Shown here: positions 1 through 7,860 of the stretch, piece after piece
Layout of the letters: every line of letters starts with the position of its first letter
Position numbering within the stretch: position 1 is the stretch's first letter
NCBI GenBank assembly: GCA_017461395.1
Contig: JAFTYF010000026.1
Span: 1-55,340, forward strand
Source of the DNA: Ruminococcus sp.
Lineage (GTDB): Bacteria; Bacillota; Clostridia; Oscillospirales; Ruminococcaceae
Direction: 5' to 3'
Length of the DNA stretch: 55,340 nucleotides
Made by a program: the position numbers and the translations under genes
Notes under the pieces: generated by a model
What the model saw: only the letters and a program-made list of their open reading frames with translations
Database searches by the model: none
What the model was told of the DNA's origin: nothing

Positions 1-328
1 GCATAAGAGACTCAGTCGAGACTTTAATCATAATTCTCTTATAAAAAAATGCTGAGAAGCATCCGAGAAGATAAATTCCTGCGATAACGGCGATGATTCC
101 GATAAATTCGGCTTTATCCCATTTTCCTGTTTTCAGGCTTTTCTCAATGTTGTCGATAAGCGGCTTTAGCATATAGTTTCCGGCGATTCCTGCGGCAGAG
201 CTGAGAATGATTCCTATCACCACAAAGACAAGCTGCAGCTTGAAGCCGTACATATAGCTGAAAATACGCTTGAATGTACCAAATACCTGCTCCGGCTTCT
301 GAACCGGCATATTCTTTCTGGGCGGCAT
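1..328 (-). CDS. ABC exporter subunit, ATP-binding/permease (3' end beyond window)
   Basis: The reverse strand encodes the first ~109 residues of a protein starting MPPRKNMPVQKPEQVFG and running off the left edge. A hydrophobic stretch follows (YMYGFKLQLVFVVIGIILSS), then a KPLIDN motif and another membrane helix, as in the transmembrane domain of type-IV (B-family) ABC exporters. Its ATG overlaps the TAA of the upstream ABC gene as TAATG, so the two are translationally coupled and most likely form a heterodimeric exporter. The nucleotide-binding domain lies outside the window. In such pairs this partner usually carries the intact catalytic site, which cannot be checked here. The substrate is unknown. 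Confidence 0.85.
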   Translation of the reverse strand, partial: MPPRKNMPVQKPEQVFGTFKRIFSYMYGFKLQLVFVVIGIILSSAAGIAGNYMLKPLIDNIEKSLKTGKWDKAEFIGIIAVIAGIYLLGCFSAFFYKRIMIKVSTESLM

Positions 329-2055
329 TATTCATCGGCTCCTTTCTGCTGGGAATCATATACCTCACGGTATATCTCATTGGATTTCATAAGCTCCTCG
401 TGAGTGCCTATGCCGTTAATTTTTCCGCCGTCCATGACGATAATTCTGTCTGCGTCCATAACGGAGGAAATTCTCTGTGCAATGATTATCGTTGTCGTAT
501 CGGCAAGCTTTTCACGGAAAGCCTTTCTTATGCTGCTGTCTGTAGCCGTATCAACAGCGCTGGTGGAATCGTCAAGAATGATGATCCCCGGCTTTTTGAG
601 AAGCGCTCTTGCAATACAGAGACGCTGCTTCTGACCGCCGGAAACATTCACACCGCCCTGTCCCATATATGTATCATATCCGTCAGGGAATCCCATAATA
701 AAGTCGTGAGCGCAGGCTGACTTGCAGGCTTCGACGATTTCCTCGTCCGTCGCGTCACCGTTTCCCCATTTGAGGTTATCCTTTATTGTACCGGTAAAGA
801 GTACATTTTTCTGGAGAACCATCGCAACCTGATCTCTGAGCGTTTCAAGAGAATACTCACGGACATCGTGACCGCCGACAGTGACAGTTCCCTCTGTAGC
901 GTCGTAAAGACGCGGGATAAGCTGGACAAGCGTACTTTTTGACGAACCCGTACCGCCGATAATTCCTATAGTTTCGCCTGATTTTATATCAAGACTGATA
1001 TTTTCAAGAGCAAGATTCTTCATATCACCGAAGTATGAGAAGCTTACATTTCTGAAGCTTATTGAGCCGTCCTCCGGCATAACTGAAGCACCCTCGGGAT
1101 CAGCAATTGCCGGCTCCTCAGAAAGCACTTCATATACACGCTGCATGGACGCTCTTGAAATCACAAACATGATAAAGAGCATTGAAAGCATCATCAGCGA
1201 AATAAGTATCTGTCCGACATACATGATAAAGCTTGAAAGTTCTCCGGTAAGGATGTCGCCGTCTACAGCCATTTTTCCGCCGAACCAGAGGATAGCGCAG
1301 ATGCTTCCGTACATAACGAGCTGCATTATCGGCATATTGAGGATAATAAGCTTTTCTGCGAACACCTGTGCACGTCTTACGCCGTCAGCAGTTTTGCTGA
1401 ATCTTTTTGTTTCGTAGTCCTCACGGGCAAAAGCCTTGACTACACGGATTCCGGTAAGATTTTCCTGAACCATGCCGTTCATGCTGTCGTACTGACTGAG
1501 CATTTTTTCAAATCTCGGGAAAGCCTTTGTTGCGATGAAAAATATGGAAATCCCCAGTACCGGTATTGCAAACAGGAATACTACCGAAAGCTGCGGATTC
1601 ACGCAGACAGCCATAACCGTTGCGCTGATGAGCATGATCGGCGACCTGAATGCTCCTCGTATGAACATCATAAAGGAATTCTGGAGATTTGTAACGTCTG
1701 TTGTAAGTCTTGTCGTGAGCGACGCTGTCGAGAATTTATCAACATTGGAGAAGGAAAAATCCTGCACCTTTCTGAACAGTGCACCTCTGAGATTTTTTGC
1801 AAAGCCCATTCCGGCAACCGCACTCAAACGGCCTGCGATAGCACCGAACATAAGGGAAAGCAGAGCCATTGCGACCATAAGCAAACCCATTCCGGCAACA
1901 TATCCGATATCCTCCTTCTTGATGCCGTTGTCGATAATTTTAGCCATAACTAAGGGGATAGTAACCTCCATGACGACCTCGCCGACTATGGTGATCGGAG
2001 TCAGCACAGCCTGCTTTTTGTATTCTCCGACGTGGGAGAATATTGTTTTGAACAT
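328..2055 (-). CDS. ABC exporter subunit with degenerate ATP site (heterodimer half)
   Basis: A 575-residue fused permease/ATPase. Residues 1 to about 310 form the six-helix transmembrane domain and about 330-575 the nucleotide-binding domain. Visible motifs are Walker A GGTGSSKST (367-375), Q-loop Q415, signature VSGGQ (471-475) and Walker B ILDDS (493-497). Position 496, normally the catalytic Glu, is Asp, and the switch His is Gln (527, IIIAQRIS). Both changes are typical of the degenerate-site subunit in heterodimeric exporters such as BmrCD or TM287/288. The start is preceded by AAGGAGT. The partner gene begins on the stop codon of this one. Drug, lipid or peptide export is possible, but the substrate cannot be told from sequence. 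Confidence 0.93.
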   Translation of the reverse strand: MFKTIFSHVGEYKKQAVLTPITIVGEVVMEVTIPLVMAKIIDNGIKKEDIGYVAGMGLLMVAMALLSLMFGAIAGRLSAVAGMGFAKNLRGALFRKVQDFSFSNVDKFSTASLTTRLTTDVTNLQNSFMMFIRGAFRSPIMLISATVMAVCVNPQLSVVFLFAIPVLGISIFFIATKAFPRFEKMLSQYDSMNGMVQENLTGIRVVKAFAREDYETKRFSKTADGVRRAQVFAEKLIILNMPIMQLVMYGSICAILWFGGKMAVDGDILTGELSSFIMYVGQILISLMMLSMLFIMFVISRASMQRVYEVLSEEPAIADPEGASVMPEDGSISFRNVSFSYFGDMKNLALENISLDIKSGETIGIIGGTGSSKSTLVQLIPRLYDATEGTVTVGGHDVREYSLETLRDQVAMVLQKNVLFTGTIKDNLKWGNGDATDEEIVEACKSACAHDFIMGFPDGYDTYMGQGGVNVSGGQKQRLCIARALLKKPGIIILDDSTSAVDTATDSSIRKAFREKLADTTTIIIAQRISSVMDADRIIVMDGGKINGIGTHEELMKSNEIYREVYDSQQKGADE

Positions 2056-2097
2056 ATCATCATACTCCTTTCATATAATTAATATTTCCAATCAACG

Positions 2098-2127
2098 GGA
2101 AAAAGGGACGCCGAAGGGCGCCCTTTT
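2098..2127 (-). terminator. Hairpin terminator after the coaD operon
   Basis: AAAAGGG-a-CGCC-gaag-GGCG-CCCTTTT forms an 11-bp stem with one bulged base. Read on the minus strand it is followed by TTTTT and lies just beyond the stop of the coiled-coil gene at 2141, so it probably ends the rsmD-coaD transcript before the ABC genes. Confidence 0.7.
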
Positions 2128-2140
2128 AACTTATGATATA

Positions 2141-2635
2141 TTATAACACATTTATTCTGTCAGCGTCAGACTTTACATTTGCTGATGAGAGTGTAGAAGA
2201 AAGCTTCTGCTTTACCATTTTGATATTCTGAAGATTTCTTGCATAGTAGTTTTCCGTATCGTTGAGCATCTTTGCAACGGATACAGCCGCATTCTGCTGA
2301 AGATTCTTTGCAGCTGCCTGAGCCTTTGTAAGCATATCAACAGCCTTTTTCTTAGCCTCTGTCATAATAGCCTCACGGGAAACTATCTGAGCTGCTCTTT
2401 CCTCAGCCTTGCGGATGATGCTTTCAGCGTTGAGCTTAGCCTCGTTGAGAATTCTCTGGCAGTCGAACTCAATTTTCTTTGCCTCTTTAAGCTCGTGAGG
2501 CATATTCAGACGTACATCGTTGATGAGTTCTCTCATGCGTTCACCGTCGATAACCTTTTTATGTGCAACAAAGGGCATAGAGGACGCTTTATCAAGAAGC
2601 TCGTCCATTTCTTCAAGAATTTCATCAATACTCAT
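2141..2635 (-). CDS. Coiled-coil protein of unknown function (coaD-linked)
   Basis: A 164-residue soluble protein with no signal peptide or membrane span. About residues 45-130 are a highly charged helix rich in Glu, Lys and Ala (for example AKLNAESIIRKAEERAA), giving the look of a DivIVA or F-type ATPase b-subunit stalk. Genes of this kind sit next to coaD in many Clostridia and are often labelled ATPase, but no nucleotide-binding motif is present. It starts 6 nt after the coaD stop behind AGAGAGG, so it shares the rsmD-coaD transcript. A structural or scaffold role is a guess. Confidence 0.75.
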   Translation of the reverse strand: MSIDEILEEMDELLDKASSMPFVAHKKVIDGERMRELINDVRLNMPHELKEAKKIEFDCQRILNEAKLNAESIIRKAEERAAQIVSREAIMTEAKKKAVDMLTKAQAAAKNLQQNAAVSVAKMLNDTENYYARNLQNIKMVKQKLSSTLSSANVKSDADRINVL

Positions 2636-2640
2636 AACAT

Positions 2641-3132
2641 TTACCTCTCTTTAATAAGTCTTTGTTTTATGTCATCAAGAATTTTTTCGGGAACAAAGTG
2701 GCTGATATCTCCGCCGAAGTACGCTATCTGCTTGACAACGCTTGAACTGAGATACATATTTTCTGCAGCCGTTGTGAGAAAGACAGTTTCCGCACCGGCA
2801 TACAGTTTTTTGTTTGCAAGAGCCATCTGGAATTCATATTCAAAGTCGCTGACGGCACGAAGTCCCTTGACAATGGCGATAGCACCGACATTCCGCACAT
2901 AATCGGCAAGAAGTCCGTCAAGTATATCAATAACGACGTTATCCAGATCTTTTGTAACTGATTCGATCATCAGCATTCTTTCGGTAAGCGTAAAGCTGGG
3001 ATTTGTTTTCCCTGCGTTTACGGAGATAAGTACGATCACCTTATCAAAGAGCTTTGAGGCTCTTGTGATTATGTCAAGATGACCAAGCGTCACGGGATCA
3101 AAGCTTCCGGGACAAACCGCTATTCTTCTCAT
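2641..3132 (-). CDS. coaD: Phosphopantetheine adenylyltransferase
   Basis: A 163-residue cytoplasmic enzyme that transfers AMP from ATP to 4'-phosphopantetheine, giving dephospho-CoA, the fourth step of CoA synthesis. The nucleotidyltransferase signature PGSFDPVTLGHLDII with the TxGH motif (T15, G17, H18) is at the N-terminus. The C-terminal part has YLSSSVVKQIA, equivalent to the ISSTxxR region of the family, followed by FVP. Length matches the family (about 160). The start overlaps the rsmD stop as ATGA, the usual rsmD-coaD pairing in Bacillota. Confidence 0.97.
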   Translation of the reverse strand: MRRIAVCPGSFDPVTLGHLDIITRASKLFDKVIVLISVNAGKTNPSFTLTERMLMIESVTKDLDNVVIDILDGLLADYVRNVGAIAIVKGLRAVSDFEYEFQMALANKKLYAGAETVFLTTAAENMYLSSSVVKQIAYFGGDISHFVPEKILDDIKQRLIKER

Positions 3133-3701
3133 ACTTCCTCATCCTCTCCGCCGTCCTCATCGGGTAATGGCTTGTCAAAGATGGTAACATTTATTTTTCC
3201 GTAGCGGTAGGTTTTTCTCAGTACCAGACCTTCCGGCGTTGCAGGAACATCTGCCTCAGACTCATACTCGCAGATTATGCATCCGCCCTCCTGAAGCTTT
3301 GCGGCAGCGATCGGAAGAACAGTGTCTATATGTCCGTGTCTATAGGGAGGATCAAGAATAATCACGCCGAAGCTTTGTCTTGTCAGCCTGATGAAATCGA
3401 AGCTGTCACGGCTGATGACTTCAGAGCAGCGTTCAAAGCCTGTCGCACGAAGATTATCATTTATGCAGCTTATTGCGGCACGGGAGCTGTCAACGAACAC
3501 AGCTCTTTTGGCGCCTCTGCTCAGAGCCTCGATACCCATCTGACCACTTCCGGCAAAGAGATCAAGCACATAGGTTCCCTCTATCTGGAACTGCACAGCA
3601 GAAAAAACTGCCTCCTTGACCTTGTCAGCGGTAGGGCGGACATCGAATCCCTCGGGAGCCTTAAGGCGGCGCCCTCTTGCAATACCGGTTATAACTCTCA
3701 T
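3129..3701 (-). CDS. rsmD: 16S rRNA (guanine-966 N2) methyltransferase
   Basis: A 190-residue SAM-dependent methyltransferase. It opens with MRVITGIARGRRLKAP and RPTADKVKEAVFS, both characteristic of RsmD. The SAM-binding motif I is VLDLFAGSGQMGIEALSRGA and the catalytic motif IV is DPPY. It modifies G966 (E. coli numbering) of 16S rRNA during 30S assembly. The C-terminal tail is acidic (PLPDEDGGEDEEV). It is the first gene of the rsmD-coaD-coiled-coil unit, with a promoter about 90 bp upstream. Confidence 0.96.
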   Translation of the reverse strand: MRVITGIARGRRLKAPEGFDVRPTADKVKEAVFSAVQFQIEGTYVLDLFAGSGQMGIEALSRGAKRAVFVDSSRAAISCINDNLRATGFERCSEVISRDSFDFIRLTRQSFGVIILDPPYRHGHIDTVLPIAAAKLQEGGCIICEYESEADVPATPEGLVLRKTYRYGKINVTIFDKPLPDEDGGEDEEV

Positions 3702-3784
3702 TGAAATATCTCCTGAATCTTCTGTTTAATGCCCAAAACAGACCTTGCCGCCAATACGGGACAACGCTCAGCTGGTACACATAT

Positions 3785-3813
3785 ATTATAGCCTGTTTCT
3801 CAGAGTTTGTCTA
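3785..3813 (-). promoter_or_regulatory. Sigma-A promoter for rsmD-coaD
   Basis: On the minus strand TAGACA and TATAAT are separated by exactly 17 bp, reading toward rsmD, whose start is about 85 nt downstream. Confidence 0.65.
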
Positions 3814-4121
3814 TAATTTTTTCCAAAGATAGTTGAATCTCCACAAAATACAGGAATAAAATTCGTGATATTTGATAATATAGACTATAACTCCGGCAAA
3901 TTTCCGGCGTCAGAAGCGCTCCGAAACAAATTCCTTTCCACTGATATGCCGTTATACAGCCATTTTTCTGTCCGATTTACCATGTAATCACGCACTGTAA
4001 AATCCGAAATTGCGCTGAACTGCCGCATGGTATTTTCGACAAAAAAATCAATAACATTTTGTTATTTTCTCCAAAAAAATTAGTTTCAGTATAATTGCAC
4101 TGGAATTTTTTCAAAAAGCTG
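3814..4121. other. Intergenic stretch without recognised gene
   Basis: Between the divergent promoters at 3785-3813 and 4122-4150 there is about 300 bp of AT-rich DNA. No ORF with a ribosome-binding site, tRNA or clear repeat was seen. It contains several T- and A-runs near 4048-4140 that could act as an upstream element for the strong rightward promoter. Confidence 0.5.
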
Positions 4122-4150
4122 TTGATTTTTTTTGAAGGATATTGTATAAT
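4122..4150 (+). promoter_or_regulatory. Strong sigma-A promoter
   Basis: TTGATT (4122-4127), 17-bp spacer, TATAAT (4145-4150). The predicted start is near 4157, leaving a leader of about 135 nt before the first supported start codon at 4292. Confidence 0.8.
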
Positions 4151-4156
4151 ATATAT

Positions 4157-4279
4157 GTATTTATGTGCCGTGAGCTTTTAAAGGACATTATGCAGTCCTC
4201 CAGTATAACTCACGAACCTTGGGAAATCGGCAGGCCGCAGCCGTAAAGCGGCAGCCGGAGTGGTGCTCCACACCGGCGG
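4157..4279 (+). ncRNA. Structured 5' leader, candidate cis-regulatory RNA
   Basis: Three nested or adjacent helices can be drawn. CGTGAG (4169-4174) pairs with CTCACG (4209-4214) and encloses AGGAC/GTCCT (4182-4186, 4195-4199). CGGC..GCCGC (4228-4238) pairs with GCGGC.GCCG (4248-4257). CCGG-a-GTGG (4255-4263) pairs with CCAC-a-CCGG (4268-4276) and ends 5 nt before the ribosome-binding site. The last two helices share 4255-4257, so they exclude each other. The segment does not match the conserved cores I know of cobalamin, TPP, SAM, c-di-GMP, THF, ZTP, ydaO or T-box leaders. The function is inferred from shape only. Confidence 0.55.
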
Positions 4280-4291
4280 ATGGAGATCATT

Positions 4292-6646
4292 ATGGATATT
4301 TTACTCGTAACATCTTCGTTTAACGATGAAATACACGGCAGCGATGATAAGAAGAAAACCGGCTGCGGAATCTCTCTTATCAAGCCGGAAAACATCTCAA
4401 AATACCGCATAACCAGCGTTATGACTGACCTTAAGGAAATCACCTGCGAAAAATGCAAGGAAAGACTCGCTAAAAAAATTATCAGATTAGATAAAAAGGA
4501 AATGGCAAAGATCCTTAAGGAAGAACGTGCTAAAGCCAAAAAGGGTATTGAGGATGAGGGTATCATCCCGCTCGGAAATACTACCGCAAAGATAACAAAA
4601 TCCCCTGAACAGAAGCGTCAGGAAGAAGAATCAGCCGCTGAGGCAGCAAGAAGAGAGGCAGAAGCTAAAAGAGCTGCCGAAGAAGCTGCAAGAGAAGCCG
4701 AAGAAGCCGCAAGAAAAGCTGCTGAGGAAGAAGCAGCAAGAGCCGTTCAGAAAACTATCCCCGGCACAGGTATTGCTATGGACAACAGCCTTGCTCAGTT
4801 CGCTATAAATGTTCCTAAGGAAGAAGAACCCGAGCCGCAGCCTGTTCAGGATGACTTCCTCGCACAGTTCGCTATCCAGAAGCCGGAAGAAGAAACACCG
4901 GCAGAGGATGAAATTCCTGCTGTACAGGATGACTTCCTTGCGCAGTTCGCTATACCGGTTCAGGAAAATAATGTTCAGCCGGATTACCTCTCTGACGAAA
5001 GCACCGACAGCAGCTATGACTACGAAAGCTCATCCGCTGCATACGAAAACGACGATTCTGTTATCAATGTTTCCGACGATGAACTGATAAGCATCTCCGA
5101 AGAAACTGCACCAGCAGAACAACCTGAAACAATTCTCACCGGAAACTCTGACTGGGATTTCGTTGCAAATCAGATATTCGGCTTTGAAGGCGTAAATACA
5201 TCTGAACCTGAGCCGCAGCCGGCAGAAATGGAAGAACTTCCCCTGCCATCACAGACTGCTGCTCCCGAAACCGCAAGAACACCTGAACCCAAGCCGGCTG
5301 TTTCTGCACTTGATGACATCACACCGCCTGTTCTTGAAGATATAGCTCCTCCTGTTCTTGAGGATATTTCTCCACGCCCAATCGAAAATGTTACAGCTCC
5401 AGTGCTTGAAGAAATAACAGCTCCTGTCCTTGATGAAATGATAATTCCTGAGGTTCCCGTTCTCAGCGGACTTTCATCAGTAAAGAATGAGGAAACAGTT
5501 CAGCCGGCAGCAGTTGAAGAAGCTTCATCCATTATTGAAGAAGCTGCACCTGTTGATGAATTCGACGGCTTTGAGATCCCCGAAGTTCCGGTGCTCAACA
5601 ACATTTCAGCTATAGCAGAACAGCCCGAAGCTGCCGCTGAAGAAGCCGCAGAGACCTTCGAGGAAGAGACCGAGGAAATCATTGAGGAAGAAATTGCAGA
5701 AACAATCGAAGAAGCTGTTGAAGAAACAGCTGAGGAAGCAATTGAAGAAGAAATTCCGGAAGCTATAGAAGAACCGGTTCAGGCTGCACCTCCTGTTCAG
5801 CAGGCTCCTGTACAGACTGCACCTCCTGTTCAGCAGGCTCCTGTACAGAGCGCTCCTCCTGTTCAGCAGGTTCCTGTACAGACTGCTCCCCCTGTTCAGC
5901 AGGCTCCCGTACAGACTGCTCCCCCTGTTCAGCCTCAGGTTATCAGTGTTCCGCAAATCTCAGGCTACGATCAGAACGGTCAGCCGGTATATACATATGT
6001 ACAGATGCAGATGACAGGCTACGATCAGAACGGTCAGCCGATATACAATCCGATTGGTGGACAGCAGCTCCCTATACCGCCGCAGGCTCCGCAGCGCAGA
6101 CCTATGATGGGTATGAGCAGCACTATGGGCGGACAGATGGGCGCAAATATCCAGAAGCCATTCGTTCAGCTTGACGCTCCTACTCAGACTCCTGCATACA
6201 TCAAGGCAAAGCTCGGCAGTCAGGGCACAGACGGTCAGTATATGCAGCCGTCCGCAAACATCTCAAAGATTGCTGTGAATCCGCACTCAAAGGAGACTTC
6301 AAAGGCTTTCGTAAACGCTATTTCAAGCTCCAAGGATTATGCAAACAAAAACCTTATCGAAACTCAGGGACTCCGTGCAAATTCACCTATTCTCTCCTCT
6401 GTTGAAGATGTACTCTCACAGATGGGTGATAATTCTCTCAAAAACCAGAAGAAGGCAGAACAGGCTGAGGTAAAGCTCGGCTCTGAGTATAAGGCTCCAG
6501 CCGCAAGACCTTCTGCTCCAAGACCTGCACCGAAAAAGCAGGAAGAAGATATCAGATTCATGACAAAATCTGAACTTAAGGAAAAGAAAAAGCAGGATAA
6601 ATATGCTGCAAAATTCAAGAAGGATCTCGCAAAGAGAGGCTTCTGA
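4292..6646 (+). CDS. Repeat-rich acidic/proline-rich protein with N-terminal Cys motif, function unknown
   Basis: 784 residues when started at 4292; an ATG at 4280 contains the ribosome-binding site GGAG (4282-4285), so the later start fits better. No signal peptide or membrane helix. Residues 1-75 form a compact region with C25 and CEKC (52-55), possibly metal binding. Residues 105-150 are a charged Glu/Ala/Arg helix. Three copies of LAQFAI follow (from 167, 190 and 215), then PPVLEDI-type repeats (345-380), a Glu-rich tract (446-493), five APPVQQ(A/V)PVQ(T/S)-like repeats (499-547), two GYDQNGQP(V/I)Y repeats (558 and 576), and a basic C-terminus (755-784). This suggests a flexible multivalent scaffold. 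I do not recognise the family. The TPR protein downstream is its likely operon partner. Confidence 0.85.
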   Translation: MDILLVTSSFNDEIHGSDDKKKTGCGISLIKPENISKYRITSVMTDLKEITCEKCKERLAKKIIRLDKKEMAKILKEERAKAKKGIEDEGIIPLGNTTAKITKSPEQKRQEEESAAEAARREAEAKRAAEEAAREAEEAARKAAEEEAARAVQKTIPGTGIAMDNSLAQFAINVPKEEEPEPQPVQDDFLAQFAIQKPEEETPAEDEIPAVQDDFLAQFAIPVQENNVQPDYLSDESTDSSYDYESSSAAYENDDSVINVSDDELISISEETAPAEQPETILTGNSDWDFVANQIFGFEGVNTSEPEPQPAEMEELPLPSQTAAPETARTPEPKPAVSALDDITPPVLEDIAPPVLEDISPRPIENVTAPVLEEITAPVLDEMIIPEVPVLSGLSSVKNEETVQPAAVEEASSIIEEAAPVDEFDGFEIPEVPVLNNISAIAEQPEAAAEEAAETFEEETEEIIEEEIAETIEEAVEETAEEAIEEEIPEAIEEPVQAAPPVQQAPVQTAPPVQQAPVQSAPPVQQVPVQTAPPVQQAPVQTAPPVQPQVISVPQISGYDQNGQPVYTYVQMQMTGYDQNGQPIYNPIGGQQLPIPPQAPQRRPMMGMSSTMGGQMGANIQKPFVQLDAPTQTPAYIKAKLGSQGTDGQYMQPSANISKIAVNPHSKETSKAFVNAISSSKDYANKNLIETQGLRANSPILSSVEDVLSQMGDNSLKNQKKAEQAEVKLGSEYKAPAARPSAPRPAPKKQEEDIRFMTKSELKEKKKQDKYAAKFKKDLAKRGF

Positions 6647-6697
6647 TAAAATAATACCGGCAGCTATTATCTGCCGTAAAGAAATGAGGTATACACT

Positions 6698-7768
6698 TTG
6701 GCATACGATGAAATATATAATGAACTTAAAGGCAAAATGACCGATGACAAGGCTGCCAATGAGGAAATGCTCAAACAGGAATTCGAACGCTTGATGCGTG
6801 AAAAAAACACCGACGGCGCTGATGCCGCTGCTCACCTTATCATGGAAAATATGCCCGAGGATAAGCGTGATGAGATCATCCGCGTTACCCATATTGACGG
6901 AATAAGTCTTGATGAGTACTACAAGAAAATTGACGTGCTTCTCGATGAGCGCAATATTAACGACGCAAAAATTCTTGCAGAAAAGCTCTACAAGAAGATC
7001 ACTGTTGATTTCAAGCAGACTGAAAAAGAATGCTTTGTTTCCTTCAGAAATCCCTTTGAGGATAATCTCTATCAGATACTTTTCAAACCGGAAAAAACTC
7101 TTACACGAACTCCCTTTGATTTCCCGAAATATATCACAACCTATGCTTATATCCTGACAGAATCTGGTTCTCCGCTTGACGCTATTCCGGTACTCCAGAA
7201 GGCTATGGAGTATAACCCCGTTGACTGCGGACCGAAATTTGAACTTGCAGAGGTTTACAAGAGACTGAAAAACAAAAAGCGTCTCATTGAGATTACAGCT
7301 GAAACTCTCAGAGTTGCTTCATCCCCGCAGGCCATCGCACGCTGCTACGCAAATATGGGATATATGCTCACTGATTTCGGCGAATATGATGATGCTGTTG
7401 CATTCTACACTGCAAGCGTAATGGCATCTCCGGATCCGGCTATCCCCCTTGAAATGCAGCATCTTGCTGATCTTAAGGGATCCCCTATCCAGTATGTCGG
7501 ACGTGAAAAGGTTGAAGAAGTCCTTGAAAAGTATGATATAACTTTCGGACCTAATCAGGAAGTTGTAAACGTTGCAGCTCAGCTCGGCGCATACTACCTC
7601 GGTCAGAAAAATCTTAAATACGCTCTTAATGCAATGAAAATAACTTACGGTCTTACAAGAGATCAGGAACTTAAAAAGGTCATTCTTAAATATGAGGCTT
7701 CTATGAATCCTCCAAGATCATCTAAACCTGATATCACTCAGACTGTAAACGAAAATCCCGAAGAATAA
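6698..7768 (+). CDS. Tetratricopeptide-repeat protein
   Basis: 356 residues, cytoplasmic. It starts with TTG at 6698 behind GAGGT (6686-6690); no ATG in this frame is better placed. The first 120 residues are charged and helical. From about 130 to 240 there are helical pairs of TPR type, for example TYAYILTESGSPLDAIPVLQKA and CYANMGYMLTDFGEYDDAVAFY. TPR arrays bind other proteins. The gene lies 51 bp after the repeat-rich protein and both end at the terminator at 7774, so they are probably co-expressed and may interact (inference). Confidence 0.85.
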   Translation: MAYDEIYNELKGKMTDDKAANEEMLKQEFERLMREKNTDGADAAAHLIMENMPEDKRDEIIRVTHIDGISLDEYYKKIDVLLDERNINDAKILAEKLYKKITVDFKQTEKECFVSFRNPFEDNLYQILFKPEKTLTRTPFDFPKYITTYAYILTESGSPLDAIPVLQKAMEYNPVDCGPKFELAEVYKRLKNKKRLIEITAETLRVASSPQAIARCYANMGYMLTDFGEYDDAVAFYTASVMASPDPAIPLEMQHLADLKGSPIQYVGREKVEEVLEKYDITFGPNQEVVNVAAQLGAYYLGQKNLKYALNAMKITYGLTRDQELKKVILKYEASMNPPRSSKPDITQTVNENPEE

Positions 7769-7773
7769 AACAA

Positions 7774-7804
7774 AGGACACGGCATTATGTCGTGTCTTTT
7801 TTAT
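7774..7804 (+). terminator. Intrinsic terminator after the TPR gene
   Basis: GACACG (7776-7781), 9-nt loop, CGTGTC (7791-7796), then six T. Confidence 0.85.
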
Positions 7805-7829
7805 TGTACATCCGATATCATAAACTGAA

Positions 7830-7860
7830 ACGGACAGCCGAAGCTGTCCGTTATTTTTAT
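7830..7860 (-). terminator. Terminator hairpin between convergent genes (prfB side)
   Basis: ACGGACAGC-cgaa-GCTGTCCGT (7830-7851) is a perfect 9-bp stem. On the minus strand the loop reads TTCG, the stable C(UUCG)G tetraloop. The T-rich flank is better on the plus strand, so it may work in both directions. Confidence 0.65.

Noticed and set aside
2140-2168. Promoter for the ABC pair inside the end of the coiled-coil gene (CTGACG-N18-TATAAT on the minus strand)
   Set aside because: The -35 fit is poor, the spacing is 18, and a terminator hairpin would directly follow the start site. Not supported enough.
4157-4279. Known riboswitch (cobalamin, T-box, ZTP or c-di-GMP)
   Set aside because: Some words look similar (GGGAAATCGG, GTGGTGC), but the conserved cores and their order are missing. 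Kept as unclassified.
5500-5956. Two reverse-strand ORFs (60 and 116 codons) with strong repeats
   Set aside because: They are antisense shadows of the Glu-rich and APPVQQ repeats of the plus-strand gene and lack ribosome-binding sites.
7774-7860. CRISPR-like or tandem repeat pair of hairpins
   Set aside because: The two hairpins have different stems and are ordinary terminators of convergent genes.
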